Counted from the stretch's first letter, positions 53,149-62,619 are shown. The stretch is 64,000 nucleotides of DNA from Nitrososphaeraceae archaeon (GCA_016782225.1 JADDOW010000006.1:1213-65212); one strand, 5' to 3'. The notes: generated from the sequence alone by a model not told the origin. Program-made: numbers and translations.

Positions 53149-54354
53149 TTGCCCCAAAAGATTAATCCCGATATTGAAACTAGTGAAAACCAAAATCCCC
53201 ATAGTCAAACACAAAAACAACAATCAACACCAACAACAGAAAAAAAGACAAAATATGTGAGAAAATCGCCGCTTAAAGACAACAGGATAAGCTTAACAGC
53301 AAGATTAAACGAAAACGATTTGGTCATTTTTAATCAAAGGCTCAAACTATTTGGTTTTAGCAGCCTAAATGAAATGGTACGCGATTTTACCAAGAGCAAG
53401 TTTCCAGTGGTTACAGAAGACAAACAAATTGATAATTTATACCAAAACCAGCAAACCGGAGGATTAAAGTCCCTGTTGGAGGGAGGAAGCAACAGGGATT
53501 TTTACGAAAGAGCCGATACAAACGACATGCACAAGTATTACCTCAATGTTAGGAAATTTCACCCCAACACTTGCAGAGACATAATAAGTTATTTTAAAAG
53601 GTTCAGAGAAGCATTCTTTACAGAAAAAATAGACGAGATTAGAGGCCTCACTCCAAGAGTAAAGTCAAAGATAATGGATGCACTAAGAAAGTTTGGTCAG
53701 TACTACCTTTACAAGTATAACAACGATCAGGTTATAGATCTTGTAGAAAAAATCATTAGAAGGCACAGCCTTTCAGTTGGTAACACAGATCACGGAAAAC
53801 TCTACATTGTGGATGATCATTACCTTGAGAATAAACTAAAACTGGTTTTTGATATGAATGGCGAAATAGGACTTATTGTAAAGTTTGGCCTGTTTTCAGG
53901 ACTCAGAGAAGACGAGCTAATCTACGTTTACGGTAAGCAAATATGCACCAACCTTTCGGGTTGCGTATGCGAAAAACTGCATGTTATGGAAAAGCCTAAC
54001 GGAATCTCAATCATATTGGTACAATGGCACAGGGGACACAAGAAATGTTATTTTACCGTGGTGCCCACTGAGCTTTTTAAAGCCTTCAGGAATCTTGAGT
54101 CATTCTCATATAAGGCGCACATCAGGTCAGCTCATTCTTACATAAAGACAAAAGATGAAACCTTAAACTTCATGTGGCTAAGGAAAGCCCATTACAATGT
54201 CATGTGCAGAACCATGAAACCATTTGAGGCAAACATACTGGCTGGAAGGGCAAAAACAGTGGATGCCAAGCACTATGCAATATACGAGCTTGACTCAATG
54301 ACAAATAAATATGTGGAAGCATGGTCCAAGTATCGAATTAACTTCACACATTAA
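53149..54354 (+). CDS. int: Archaeal tyrosine recombinase/integrase with RHH-like N-terminal segment
   Basis: Catalytic-domain-like FSGLREDELIYVYG (Arg), WLRKAHYNVMCR...LAGRAKTVDAKHYAIYELD (HxxR-like/GR/Tyr); N-terminal RISLTARLNENDLVIFNQRLKLFGFSSLNEMVRDF is RHH-like; adjacent to tRNA att. Confidence 0.8.
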   Translation: MPQKINPDIETSENQNPHSQTQKQQSTPTTEKKTKYVRKSPLKDNRISLTARLNENDLVIFNQRLKLFGFSSLNEMVRDFTKSKFPVVTEDKQIDNLYQNQQTGGLKSLLEGGSNRDFYERADTNDMHKYYLNVRKFHPNTCRDIISYFKRFREAFFTEKIDEIRGLTPRVKSKIMDALRKFGQYYLYKYNNDQVIDLVEKIIRRHSLSVGNTDHGKLYIVDDHYLENKLKLVFDMNGEIGLIVKFGLFSGLREDELIYVYGKQICTNLSGCVCEKLHVMEKPNGISIILVQWHRGHKKCYFTVVPTELFKAFRNLESFSYKAHIRSAHSYIKTKDETLNFMWLRKAHYNVMCRTMKPFEANILAGRAKTVDAKHYAIYELDSMTNKYVEAWSKYRINFTH

Positions 54355-54400
54355 TTCTTTTAAGGAATTATATATACAAAATGGTTTCAAGAAAGAAATG

Positions 54401-54823
54401 TCTGATGCCAATAACTTTGATGCCGACAATGACACCCAAGGCAAGGCCAATTCAAAAATTGAAAACAAAAAAAAACATATTAAAAATATAGAACCAATCC
54501 GTCAGAACACTTGGAACTCTATTGCAAAAAATTATGAAATGATTGAAGGAGCTCAACTCTCTAACAGTTTTATAATTCTGATGGCATTAGATGAAAATGA
54601 GGAACCACTAAACACTACACAAATTTCTGAGATAATTGCAGTTCGTACCAGAGGCCATATTTACAAAATTTCAGCTACTCTCAAGGATGCGTTAGAACAC
54701 AGATTGAAAAGAGAAGGCTACGTTAAAAGCATAGAAGTAAAGAACAAGAGCCTATATACAATCACACCAAAGGGTAGGAAATTGCTAAATGGATGGATTG
54801 CTTTTTTAAATGCATTTCAATGA
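54401..54823 (+). CDS. Winged-helix-like DNA-binding protein (supplied ORF begins 54311; ATG at 54401 more plausible)
   Basis: SFIILMALDENEEPLNTTQISEIIAVRTRGHIYKISATLKDALEHRLKREGYVKSIEVKNKSLYTITPKGRKLLNGW: MarR/PadR-like wHTH pattern. Confidence 0.6.
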   Translation, partial: SDANNFDADNDTQGKANSKIENKKKHIKNIEPIRQNTWNSIAKNYEMIEGAQLSNSFIILMALDENEEPLNTTQISEIIAVRTRGHIYKISATLKDALEHRLKREGYVKSIEVKNKSLYTITPKGRKLLNGWIAFLNAFQ

Positions 54824-54928
54824 TTTATTCAATACAATATTAAAATAAATCAAAATAACGAATGATGAATACGATAGGGATAAAAAGAAAATAACATTTA
54901 ATATATTGTATTAAATTGAAAAAACAAC

Positions 54929-56854
54929 TTATTGAATTTGATGATGCTTATAAGATTCTATTTTTTTAATAGTGAGATCTACTTCTTCAGGTATTCCTAA
55001 TATCTTTATCTCCTTGATCAATTGATTTCTGAAGTATTCCCATCGGAGTTGATCTTTTCCATATTTATTGAGAAATATTTTCAATATGGTTCTCCCTGGT
55101 AAAATATCAACCCATCTCTCACTTTTTATTAAATCATCAAAATAATTGTTGTAATGTGATATTATTTCTTTAACATTTATAGAAATTTCGGACAAGTCTA
55201 ATAAATATTTTTTAAAACATTTAATTTCATCGTTCATTTTTATTTCATCATAATTGTCTTTAATGACCAGATTGCGAGTAACTTTGAATTTTCTTTTAAT
55301 ATCATAATCAATCAATTTATTAACAAAAATTTCCCTATTTAGGACAACCGTTTCTTTTATTTTATCCATACAGTCATTTGAATTTTTAAATGGGTTATTG
55401 TAAAAATTTTCAAAGATATTGAAAATTGCTTGTCCATTAATCAAATAATTTTCTATGTGATATTTGTTCCATATGTATATTTTCCCTTTATTTTTATTTA
55501 TGCTTAAATTAATTTCGCATTCGTCAAGGAAATCCCTATCTCTAATACAGAAGAAATACGTACTATATTTAGTGGAACTATCTAAGAGTGCAAGATTGGC
55601 ACCATTAATTTTGTTGATATCATTAACGGAATCGGAATTCACAAAAATGATTTGTGTGCTTATTTTATCAAACCATTTTTCTAAGATATATTTATCATTT
55701 CTCTCTACTCCTTCTATAAATACAATTCTTTCTCCCATAGTCAAAATACTTCTTGAACCAACAATATCTTGAATCAGGACAATTTTATCATCATCATCAA
55801 TTACTTTTGATATTTGATTATTTTTAATATTTGGACTTATTTTGAAAAGACAATTAATATCGATATTATTGATTATTGCAGTTGAATGAGTACTTATCCA
55901 GATCTGATTATTTGACCCTAATTGTTTTAAAAGATCTATTATTTTATGCTGTATCTTTTCATTTAAATGTAAGTCCGGTTCATCTAATAAAAGTATTGAG
56001 TTATTTGGTTGTATGCTAAACAAATCTGAAAAAACAAAAAGAATTTCCTTTTCTCCACTACTTAGTTCATCAATATCGATATTTCCCAAAGGAGTTTTTA
56101 TCATTATCTTTATTGGGGAATTGTCAAGTTCAATATCTAGAAGCTCCTTTGGAGGGATTAGATCAAAAAGTTTTCTTATATAGTCCAATTTTGACACTTT
56201 TCTTTCAAACTGACTGTCAGCATCATTTTTTCTATTATCATTATCAATAAGTTCTTGTATCCTTAATTTTATAATCAATTGTTTAAAATTATTGAATTTC
56301 TGTCCACCTGGCATTATCCTTCGTGCAATATCGTTAAGAGTATTTGAGTCTATATTTATGCCTGTTAACTCAATATTACTGAATGTTCTATGAGCATCAA
56401 CTAAATCAATTAATCCTATATCTGGTACATCTTGTCGATTAGGAATTTGAAAGAGGCTTTTTAAAACCTCTGGACAATTATGCGACGAACCTCCACCTTT
56501 GGATACTCTGCATGTAATATCATATTCTGTTAATATTTCATGATGTCTATTCGGACCAAATAAATTTTTTAAGTATCTTATTTCTGAACTTTCCAATTGA
56601 AACTTAATTTGGATCTCAGCATATTCTTCACCCGAACTTATGATTTTATTTAATCTAGGTGAAACAAATGGTGAAATATTATTAGTATAAGGAGGGTAAG
56701 GTGCTATAAATTCTTTTAAAAATAGAATTGCTTCCAAAATAGATGATTTTCCAATACCATTTGGACCAGCTAATATTACTATATTTGGTATATTTGAAAA
56801 TTCAATATTTTTTAACCCCTTAAAATTTGTTAGTTTAAGATAGATTATACGCAA
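54929..56854 (-). CDS. ABC-type AAA ATPase fused to TOPRIM/DUF4435-like domain (PARIS AriA-AriB-like or OLD-family-like defence protein)
   Basis: Walker A LAGPNGIGKSSILEAILFL; ABC signature DELSSGEKEIL; Walker B SILLLDEPDLHLNEK; H-loop ISTHS; C-terminal VFIEGVERNDKYILEKWF, YFFCIRDRDFLDE, YIWNKYHIENYLI (TOPRIM/DUF4435-like). Confidence 0.75.
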   Translation of the reverse strand: MRIIYLKLTNFKGLKNIEFSNIPNIVILAGPNGIGKSSILEAILFLKEFIAPYPPYTNNISPFVSPRLNKIISSGEEYAEIQIKFQLESSEIRYLKNLFGPNRHHEILTEYDITCRVSKGGGSSHNCPEVLKSLFQIPNRQDVPDIGLIDLVDAHRTFSNIELTGINIDSNTLNDIARRIMPGGQKFNNFKQLIIKLRIQELIDNDNRKNDADSQFERKVSKLDYIRKLFDLIPPKELLDIELDNSPIKIMIKTPLGNIDIDELSSGEKEILFVFSDLFSIQPNNSILLLDEPDLHLNEKIQHKIIDLLKQLGSNNQIWISTHSTAIINNIDINCLFKISPNIKNNQISKVIDDDDKIVLIQDIVGSRSILTMGERIVFIEGVERNDKYILEKWFDKISTQIIFVNSDSVNDINKINGANLALLDSSTKYSTYFFCIRDRDFLDECEINLSINKNKGKIYIWNKYHIENYLINGQAIFNIFENFYNNPFKNSNDCMDKIKETVVLNREIFVNKLIDYDIKRKFKVTRNLVIKDNYDEIKMNDEIKCFKKYLLDLSEISINVKEIISHYNNYFDDLIKSERWVDILPGRTILKIFLNKYGKDQLRWEYFRNQLIKEIKILGIPEEVDLTIKKIESYKHHQIQ

Positions 56855-57022
56855 TTGATCAATTACTGTAAATGAATATGTACCTTTTAATCTTTAAAAA
56901 ATGATGTTAAATATATCACAAAATATAATAGATATAGATCCAAAGGAGAAAAAATGTATCTCAAAATAATGTTTTTTTTGGAAAAAGAATAGTATTAATA
57001 CAGTCCATATATGGTCAATTGG

Positions 57023-58633
57023 TTATGTATTTATTTTTGATACAATCGAATTGTACATATGTTCCAAGGAGTTCCTTTTCATTCGAATTGCAGAATCAGA
57101 GCTAATCGGAGACATCCTTAAAAGACACAGTGTTTGGTTTAAGTGATATTTGGGGTTTTCATCTTCTCGGATGTTTTTGAACTCTTTTACATGGTTTTCA
57201 AAAGGAAAAATTTTTTTTAGTTCCTCTGGCAATTCATTCCAATTAGCCTTTGAGAACTTTTTAATTTGCTCATTAAGGGTGTTTTTATCTATCAAGTTCT
57301 TGGAATAATAGTCCCTAAGTTTGTTTTTTCTCTTGTCTATGCCAAAATCGTCCCAATTTTCAGGATGATAAGGAAAAAGGAGTGCTCCGAAACTGGCATC
57401 CAAGTTTGACATGTATGCCAACATCTTGTTGATAGGATCTGAAATGCTTGATTGGGAATAGTTCTTGGCGTCAAAGACCCCTAAAATCTCTTTATCTAGC
57501 ATCGCAGTAAAATCAGGAGTGTGCACTGCAATCCATGCGTTTTCGCCGTCACCCCCTTGCTCCAAAGGCACAAACCCTTTCTCATACCAGAACGTGATCA
57601 TATTATCATTATGCAAAAACGTGCAGTTTTTCTCCTTCAGGCAAAAATCAAGCAGAACGCCTCTTTCATACAAAAACTCTACAAACTCTAAGAATATCCA
57701 TGCTTCATACACAGTATCAATATTTTTTAGCGAATCTAGGATATGCCTAGTGGGAACATCAGACGATATGTTTGATATGTTTAGTTCGCGAAACCTTTCA
57801 ATCCACACCAGGAGATTTCTATAGCCAGGATTATGGATCATGTTTTGTTTCACGTTATTCCATGATTCCTGTACCAGTGATTTTATTTTGGGATCATCAT
57901 ATGGTAACCCAAAGAACTTTTTGGAATGATCCAATACTTCACCAAAAGGAAAGCCTTTTAGAATAAATTTCATTCTTGCGTTAATTTTATGGAGAATGTT
58001 TCTGTTGTGATCTGTCAATGGTTCTTTAAACTCAATTTGCAGCAATCGTAAGGATTCCCTAAACATCCATTCTGCGCATAATATTAGCAGAATGTTCTCA
58101 GACGTTACAAAATTAATCTTTTTTGAACTGGTTGAAAAAGATAACGGATATTCGGAATATGAACTGCGTATAGTCCTAAGCCAATCGATTTTCCCTTTTA
58201 CATAGTTACCAGAATGACGGGTTGTGATGTAATTGAAATGAATGTAGTTCGTTATGTCTTTATGCATCTTCAAGTAGTCGTTGTAAAGGATCTCCAGCCT
58301 GTTCATGTCCGCAACAGTATTTGGTATCCAATAGGTCCCCTCTTCGGTCTTTAGTTCAAAATAATCTTCAAATGATTTTCTATGTTTTAAGATTAAACTC
58401 AACAATCGGTCATACATGTTTTTTTTAATTTCAGGATCCTCAAGAACAACCCGTACTAGTTGATGCCACTTCCACCCGTAATCATTATATTTGCTGTTTT
58501 TAAAAAGTTTTTTTAAATCACTGTATTCTGGCTGTTCGAGAAAAAAATCGGCTTTGATGCTGTCCAATTTAATATTACCTAAATTTTTATCATTAAGGTT
58601 TTTGATAATCTGCTCGAGATCTTTTTCGTTCAT
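57023..58633 (-). CDS. mcrC: McrC-like PD-(D/E)xK endonuclease subunit (divergent)
   Basis: TPDFTAMLDKEILGVFDAKNY fits PD-(x)n-DxK; YEAWIFLEFVEFLYERG resembles McrC core; immediately downstream (1-bp gap) of McrB-like gene. Confidence 0.7.
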   Translation of the reverse strand: MNEKDLEQIIKNLNDKNLGNIKLDSIKADFFLEQPEYSDLKKLFKNSKYNDYGWKWHQLVRVVLEDPEIKKNMYDRLLSLILKHRKSFEDYFELKTEEGTYWIPNTVADMNRLEILYNDYLKMHKDITNYIHFNYITTRHSGNYVKGKIDWLRTIRSSYSEYPLSFSTSSKKINFVTSENILLILCAEWMFRESLRLLQIEFKEPLTDHNRNILHKINARMKFILKGFPFGEVLDHSKKFFGLPYDDPKIKSLVQESWNNVKQNMIHNPGYRNLLVWIERFRELNISNISSDVPTRHILDSLKNIDTVYEAWIFLEFVEFLYERGVLLDFCLKEKNCTFLHNDNMITFWYEKGFVPLEQGGDGENAWIAVHTPDFTAMLDKEILGVFDAKNYSQSSISDPINKMLAYMSNLDASFGALLFPYHPENWDDFGIDKRKNKLRDYYSKNLIDKNTLNEQIKKFSKANWNELPEELKKIFPFENHVKEFKNIREDENPKYHLNQTLCLLRMSPISSDSAIRMKRNSLEHMYNSIVSKINT

Positions 58634-58634
58634 A

Positions 58635-60950
58635 TCAGATTAGGGATAATTGCTTTAGGTCGCTAACGGCATATCTGAAACTGGTTGAAATTGGCTGTAG
58701 TTTATTGTAAAAAGCATCGCTGGCGGTTTGCAAATCACCCCAATCTCTTCTTTTTCCCTCTTCGCTATTGATGTCTAATTGCGCTTTCTCAAATTTTGAG
58801 TAAAGCCTGTTACCTTGGTTTATTTCCAAATGATCAATTACTTTTCCTAGAAATGGTAAATAGTTTTGTCGGTAGGAAGTATTGTACCCCTTCTGGAAAA
58901 ACTGCACCATCTTGTTTTCGAGGACATATTCCATGAACTCCATTTCCATGTTGGAAAGGTTCTCCAATTGAGGTATTAGCGTGGAAGTCAAGGAACTGCC
59001 CAACACCAAATCCATGTCGTTTGTAATTCTAGCTCCAACTAACATATGCTGGTAAATTAACTGCAAAACAGCAATTCCTAGCTTTTTAAACAACCGTATG
59101 AATTGAAATGTATGATAGGCCTGATATATGGCAGTGTAAAATGCTTTGTTTGATTTTTCTTCGTCTATACGTTTGCCATCATGATCTAGAAAAACCAGTG
59201 ATTCAAGTCTGGTGTTTTCAATCTCTATAGATTCAGCGGCATTCTTCATTGCATAGTATATTTCCTTATCCTCATCACCCTTATTGTGTTTTTTAGGCGA
59301 ATCAATTTCTATAAAAGCAAATCTGCTTTTGAGGGCATCTGAAAGCTTGAACAAAAAATGTTTGTCAGATGTATTTAGTGTGCATATGATCCTAAAGTCT
59401 TTAGGAATTTTTATGTCAACATAGGACTCATTTTTGTTATTGGCAGGTATCTTTATCCACCTGGTTCTTAGGGCAGTGAACAAATGCCCAAATGCTTTAT
59501 CAATATCCGCTCTGTTAAATTCATCAATTACCAACCAAACACCATTAAATTCATCGCCATGGAAATTGAATTTTGTCCTACTGCCACCACCTATGCCTTT
59601 TTCCCAATTTTTACTAATAGTTTCTAACGCACATCCATAGTGAAATCCATAAGTTATCTTGTCATTTTCAATTAAAGGCATAATTCCTCCTATAACATCC
59701 TGGATACCCCAATCTGCGTTAGCAGTATACACTTCTGCATGATAACCACCAACTTTTTTCCAAAAGACCTTAGGGATGAGCGTAGCCAACTCGGTTTTAC
59801 CGGTGCCAACGGGACCCGATAACAAAATGTGTCTTCCGCTTTCAATGGCAACAACTATTTCTATTACCTTTTCCTTGGCAATCCATAGTCTTTTGCTAAT
59901 TTCATTATATCCTGATTCAATTTCATTTTGCTCCAACTCCACAATTTTATTGTCATTTTCAAATTTTCGATGGATAGGATTATGAATTTCATTTGCAGAG
60001 ATTTCGATATCGAATTCTGAATTGTTTGATTTTGAGAAAGATAGCTTTTCATCTAGTTTAAGGACTTGTTCATAGTCTTCCTTTTCTATTTGGATTATGT
60101 TAAACCCTTGCTGCGATATTTTTTCGAAAGGCTCTCGTCTGAGTTTCCCCTCGGATATTGCGTTCTTAATCTCATTTAAATATATACCATACAGGTTTCT
60201 TATTTCCTGGACACCAAATCTAATGCTATCTTCGGATATTTCATTTACTTTGTATACTTTTTTTAGTGACATCCTATGGTTTATTGAGTTCCTTGCAAAA
60301 TACACCAATAAAATATCCCCCTGGCGTACTTTACCATGACTGAAATCTCTAGGGGTTTTTTGCCAACCATGATGTTCATAAAACCCGTTTTCAATTAAAT
60401 TTCTACTTCCATGCTCATTTACCTGAATTAGAAAATAATTTGGATAGTTGATGTTAGTGGCGATGGTCTTGCTAAAGGTACTATTATTTTCCACCTTAAC
60501 AATATCATTAAGCCCGGACTTTAGTAACAACAAATCTCTCAATTCTGAAAGCTTATCATTTAGCAAGGTAGGAAAAGGGTTTCTAATTATGAGATTAAAG
60601 TTTTGTGTCGAGCCGTTAAAGGGCTTTAACATTATTATGTCACTAATGCTAATGTTTAGATTGTCCTGAATTAACCTTACATCCCACCTATTTTTGTATT
60701 TTGCTACACCTGTGCTCTTCTCATCCAGCCAAATTAATTCATGGTCTTCTCTTGCAGATTTAATCTCAAATACAGATTCAACAATTTTTTCAGATATGTT
60801 ATAGATGAATACATAATCTCCAATTTTTAATTCTTTTTTTCTCTGAATCCAACCTAACACTTCTTTTTCTTTTGATATTTGCAGATTATCTCCACTATAT
60901 CCGCTAAGAAATATGGATACAGAGTTCACAATATTAATATAGTCATGCAT
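58635..60950 (-). CDS. mcrB: McrB-like AAA+ GTPase/ATPase with probable tandem PUA/EVE-like N-terminal modules
   Basis: Walker A ILLSGPVGTGKTELATLIPKVF; GVWLVIDEFNRADIDKAFGHLFTAL; DFRIICTLNTSDKHFLFKLSDALKSRF (NTSD GTPase-type motif); N-terminal WIQRKKELKIGDYVFIYN and YFLIQVNEHGSRN...GWQKTPRDFSHGKVRQGDILLVYFAR. Confidence 0.85.
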   Translation of the reverse strand: MHDYINIVNSVSIFLSGYSGDNLQISKEKEVLGWIQRKKELKIGDYVFIYNISEKIVESVFEIKSAREDHELIWLDEKSTGVAKYKNRWDVRLIQDNLNISISDIIMLKPFNGSTQNFNLIIRNPFPTLLNDKLSELRDLLLLKSGLNDIVKVENNSTFSKTIATNINYPNYFLIQVNEHGSRNLIENGFYEHHGWQKTPRDFSHGKVRQGDILLVYFARNSINHRMSLKKVYKVNEISEDSIRFGVQEIRNLYGIYLNEIKNAISEGKLRREPFEKISQQGFNIIQIEKEDYEQVLKLDEKLSFSKSNNSEFDIEISANEIHNPIHRKFENDNKIVELEQNEIESGYNEISKRLWIAKEKVIEIVVAIESGRHILLSGPVGTGKTELATLIPKVFWKKVGGYHAEVYTANADWGIQDVIGGIMPLIENDKITYGFHYGCALETISKNWEKGIGGGSRTKFNFHGDEFNGVWLVIDEFNRADIDKAFGHLFTALRTRWIKIPANNKNESYVDIKIPKDFRIICTLNTSDKHFLFKLSDALKSRFAFIEIDSPKKHNKGDEDKEIYYAMKNAAESIEIENTRLESLVFLDHDGKRIDEEKSNKAFYTAIYQAYHTFQFIRLFKKLGIAVLQLIYQHMLVGARITNDMDLVLGSSLTSTLIPQLENLSNMEMEFMEYVLENKMVQFFQKGYNTSYRQNYLPFLGKVIDHLEINQGNRLYSKFEKAQLDINSEEGKRRDWGDLQTASDAFYNKLQPISTSFRYAVSDLKQLSLI

Positions 60951-61163
60951 ATTTTAAAAATTTTCATAGATTCCTTATAATGAATCCAATTTAATTCCAC
61001 TTAATAACAATGAACTAAATTAAAAGGTCTGTTTTATAATTCAAAGAATAAAAATGCGTTTTTTTTCATATTTATTAACTAACAGCAAATCATCATATAT
61101 GAAAAAAAGAAAAGGAATTGACAGGAAATCAAGGTTCAAAATCTAAATTGATCTACTTACGCG

Positions 61164-61472
61164 CTAATTTCTATAGCCGGATAGTTTCCGCACATAAATC
61201 GGCTTATCTTCATCCAATGCTACGCTCTTCAAAAAAGCAAAAGCGGTAACGGTATCTACCCCCATAGACCTTGCCACACAGGATATTATTTTGGTTGTCC
61301 AATGCGATCTGGTAAAAGAGGTAAGATAATCCTGAACAACTTTAGCAGGATTACTCGAGCCTGATGCCAAAATAATCACGTTCGTCAGAATTTTGTCAAT
61401 TTTTTCAGGAGGCTCATTTCTATACATTTTTTCATAAAACAATTTCTCTAGTTTTTCAAATGGTACAATCAC
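61164..61472 (-). CDS. Small hypothetical protein (102 aa) in defence/cargo block
   Basis: Intact ORF, same strand as mcrBC; no recognised domain. Confidence 0.5.
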   Translation of the reverse strand: MIVPFEKLEKLFYEKMYRNEPPEKIDKILTNVIILASGSSNPAKVVQDYLTSFTRSHWTTKIISCVARSMGVDTVTAFAFLKSVALDEDKPIYVRKLSGYRN

Positions 61473-61512
61473 CTTTTCCAGCTTAGCATAAAGATAATCA
61501 TCCTCCCTTTAC

Positions 61513-61938
61513 TCAATATCCATAATGGGATTGACAGACTCTTTTATTTTTTAGAGACCCACTGATATTGGACTTTTTGGCTTTTGAGACAGATGAGTAT
61601 CTAACTGTGGGATTGTTATGACTCCTAAATGAATTAGCAGTTTTAGCCTCACTTCCCAATTGAGCACCAATCGTTGACAATCCCTTATGGACGGAGCTGC
61701 CGTGTCTTTCTGCGTTCCATTTCCTTAGAAGTGTCTTTTGGCATCTTGAACAGCCATAAATCGGTTTTTTCATATTCACCATAGAGTATAGTTGGCTTAT
61801 ATAGCTGAGAATTTTCTTATACAAACTTAGTTTCAGTATCTTTGTTTTTATGTCCAAATTTTGACCGAGATGCTCAAAAATGACTTTACCAACTCTAAAA
61901 ATGATATCATGTTCCTTAAAATCACATAATCGAAACAA
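61513..61938 (-). CDS. C2H2 zinc-finger protein (true start may be internal at MKKPIYGC)
   Basis: YGCSRCQKTLLRKWNAERHGSSVHKG = C-x2-C-x12-H-x4-H. Confidence 0.6.
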   Translation of the reverse strand: MFRLCDFKEHDIIFRVGKVIFEHLGQNLDIKTKILKLSLYKKILSYISQLYSMVNMKKPIYGCSRCQKTLLRKWNAERHGSSVHKGLSTIGAQLGSEAKTANSFRSHNNPTVRYSSVSKAKKSNISGSLKNKRVCQSHYGY

Positions 61939-62253
61939 AATGCGCTAACTTCAGGTAATTCCAGGCTTACTTTTTTTACCAAGTTTATTTATTGAGATAC
62001 TCAAACCAATGAGTAACTCGAATAACTCACAGATATATGAAATTCAAAAACTATACCAAAGGTTTCTACATATTTTATACAAGTAACAAAGCAAAGATAA
62101 AGAGGTTCGAGGTTTATAATGATTTTAATAAATTTAAATGGATTTGCAAATAAAAAAACATCTATTGACATATCTTTATGGCTAAGGGGGAAAAGGCATA
62201 CGGCACATTAAAATTAAAACAAAATAACCCACTTTACCACAAGGAATTAATCG

Positions 62254-62268
62254 CGCTCAGTCCATCGA
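62254..62268 (+). repeat. attR-like core (truncated copy of tRNA-Ala 3' end)
   Basis: CGCTCAGTCCATCGA identical to 52869-52883, no tRNA body upstream. Confidence 0.85.
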
Positions 62269-62619
62269 CACCATTTTGGAAGGTTTCGGCAGGTTTTGGG
62301 TTTGGGAAACCAAATTGTTAACATAAAAATTTGTAGTGTAGATCCAATACAATATCCAAATAACTAACCTTTTGTGTATATTGCTCATATCCAGCCAATC
62401 ACAAAGCGCATCACTTTAACACAGAATCAATGCGATAATCAGTTCTGTAAACGATGAACCGCTTTGTCAAAAGGTTTCAAATCTGACATAATATGTTTAC
62501 GGATATCTGATGCAGAGATAATTTTTGCTTTGATTATATTACGCATTCATCATCGTTGAAGTATAAGCTATAAGTATAGGCATAAAAATTATTAGCACTT
62601 GACAGTTGTTTAAAATACA

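Larger units (their letters stand above)
52805..62268. mobile_element. tRNA-Ala-integrated element (~9.4 kb between att cores) with integrase and restriction/defence cargo
   Basis: 15-bp direct repeat CGCTCAGTCCATCGA at tRNA 3' end (52869-52883) and at 62254-62268; tyrosine integrase just inside the tRNA-proximal end; cargo genes differ in character from flanks. Confidence 0.8.
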
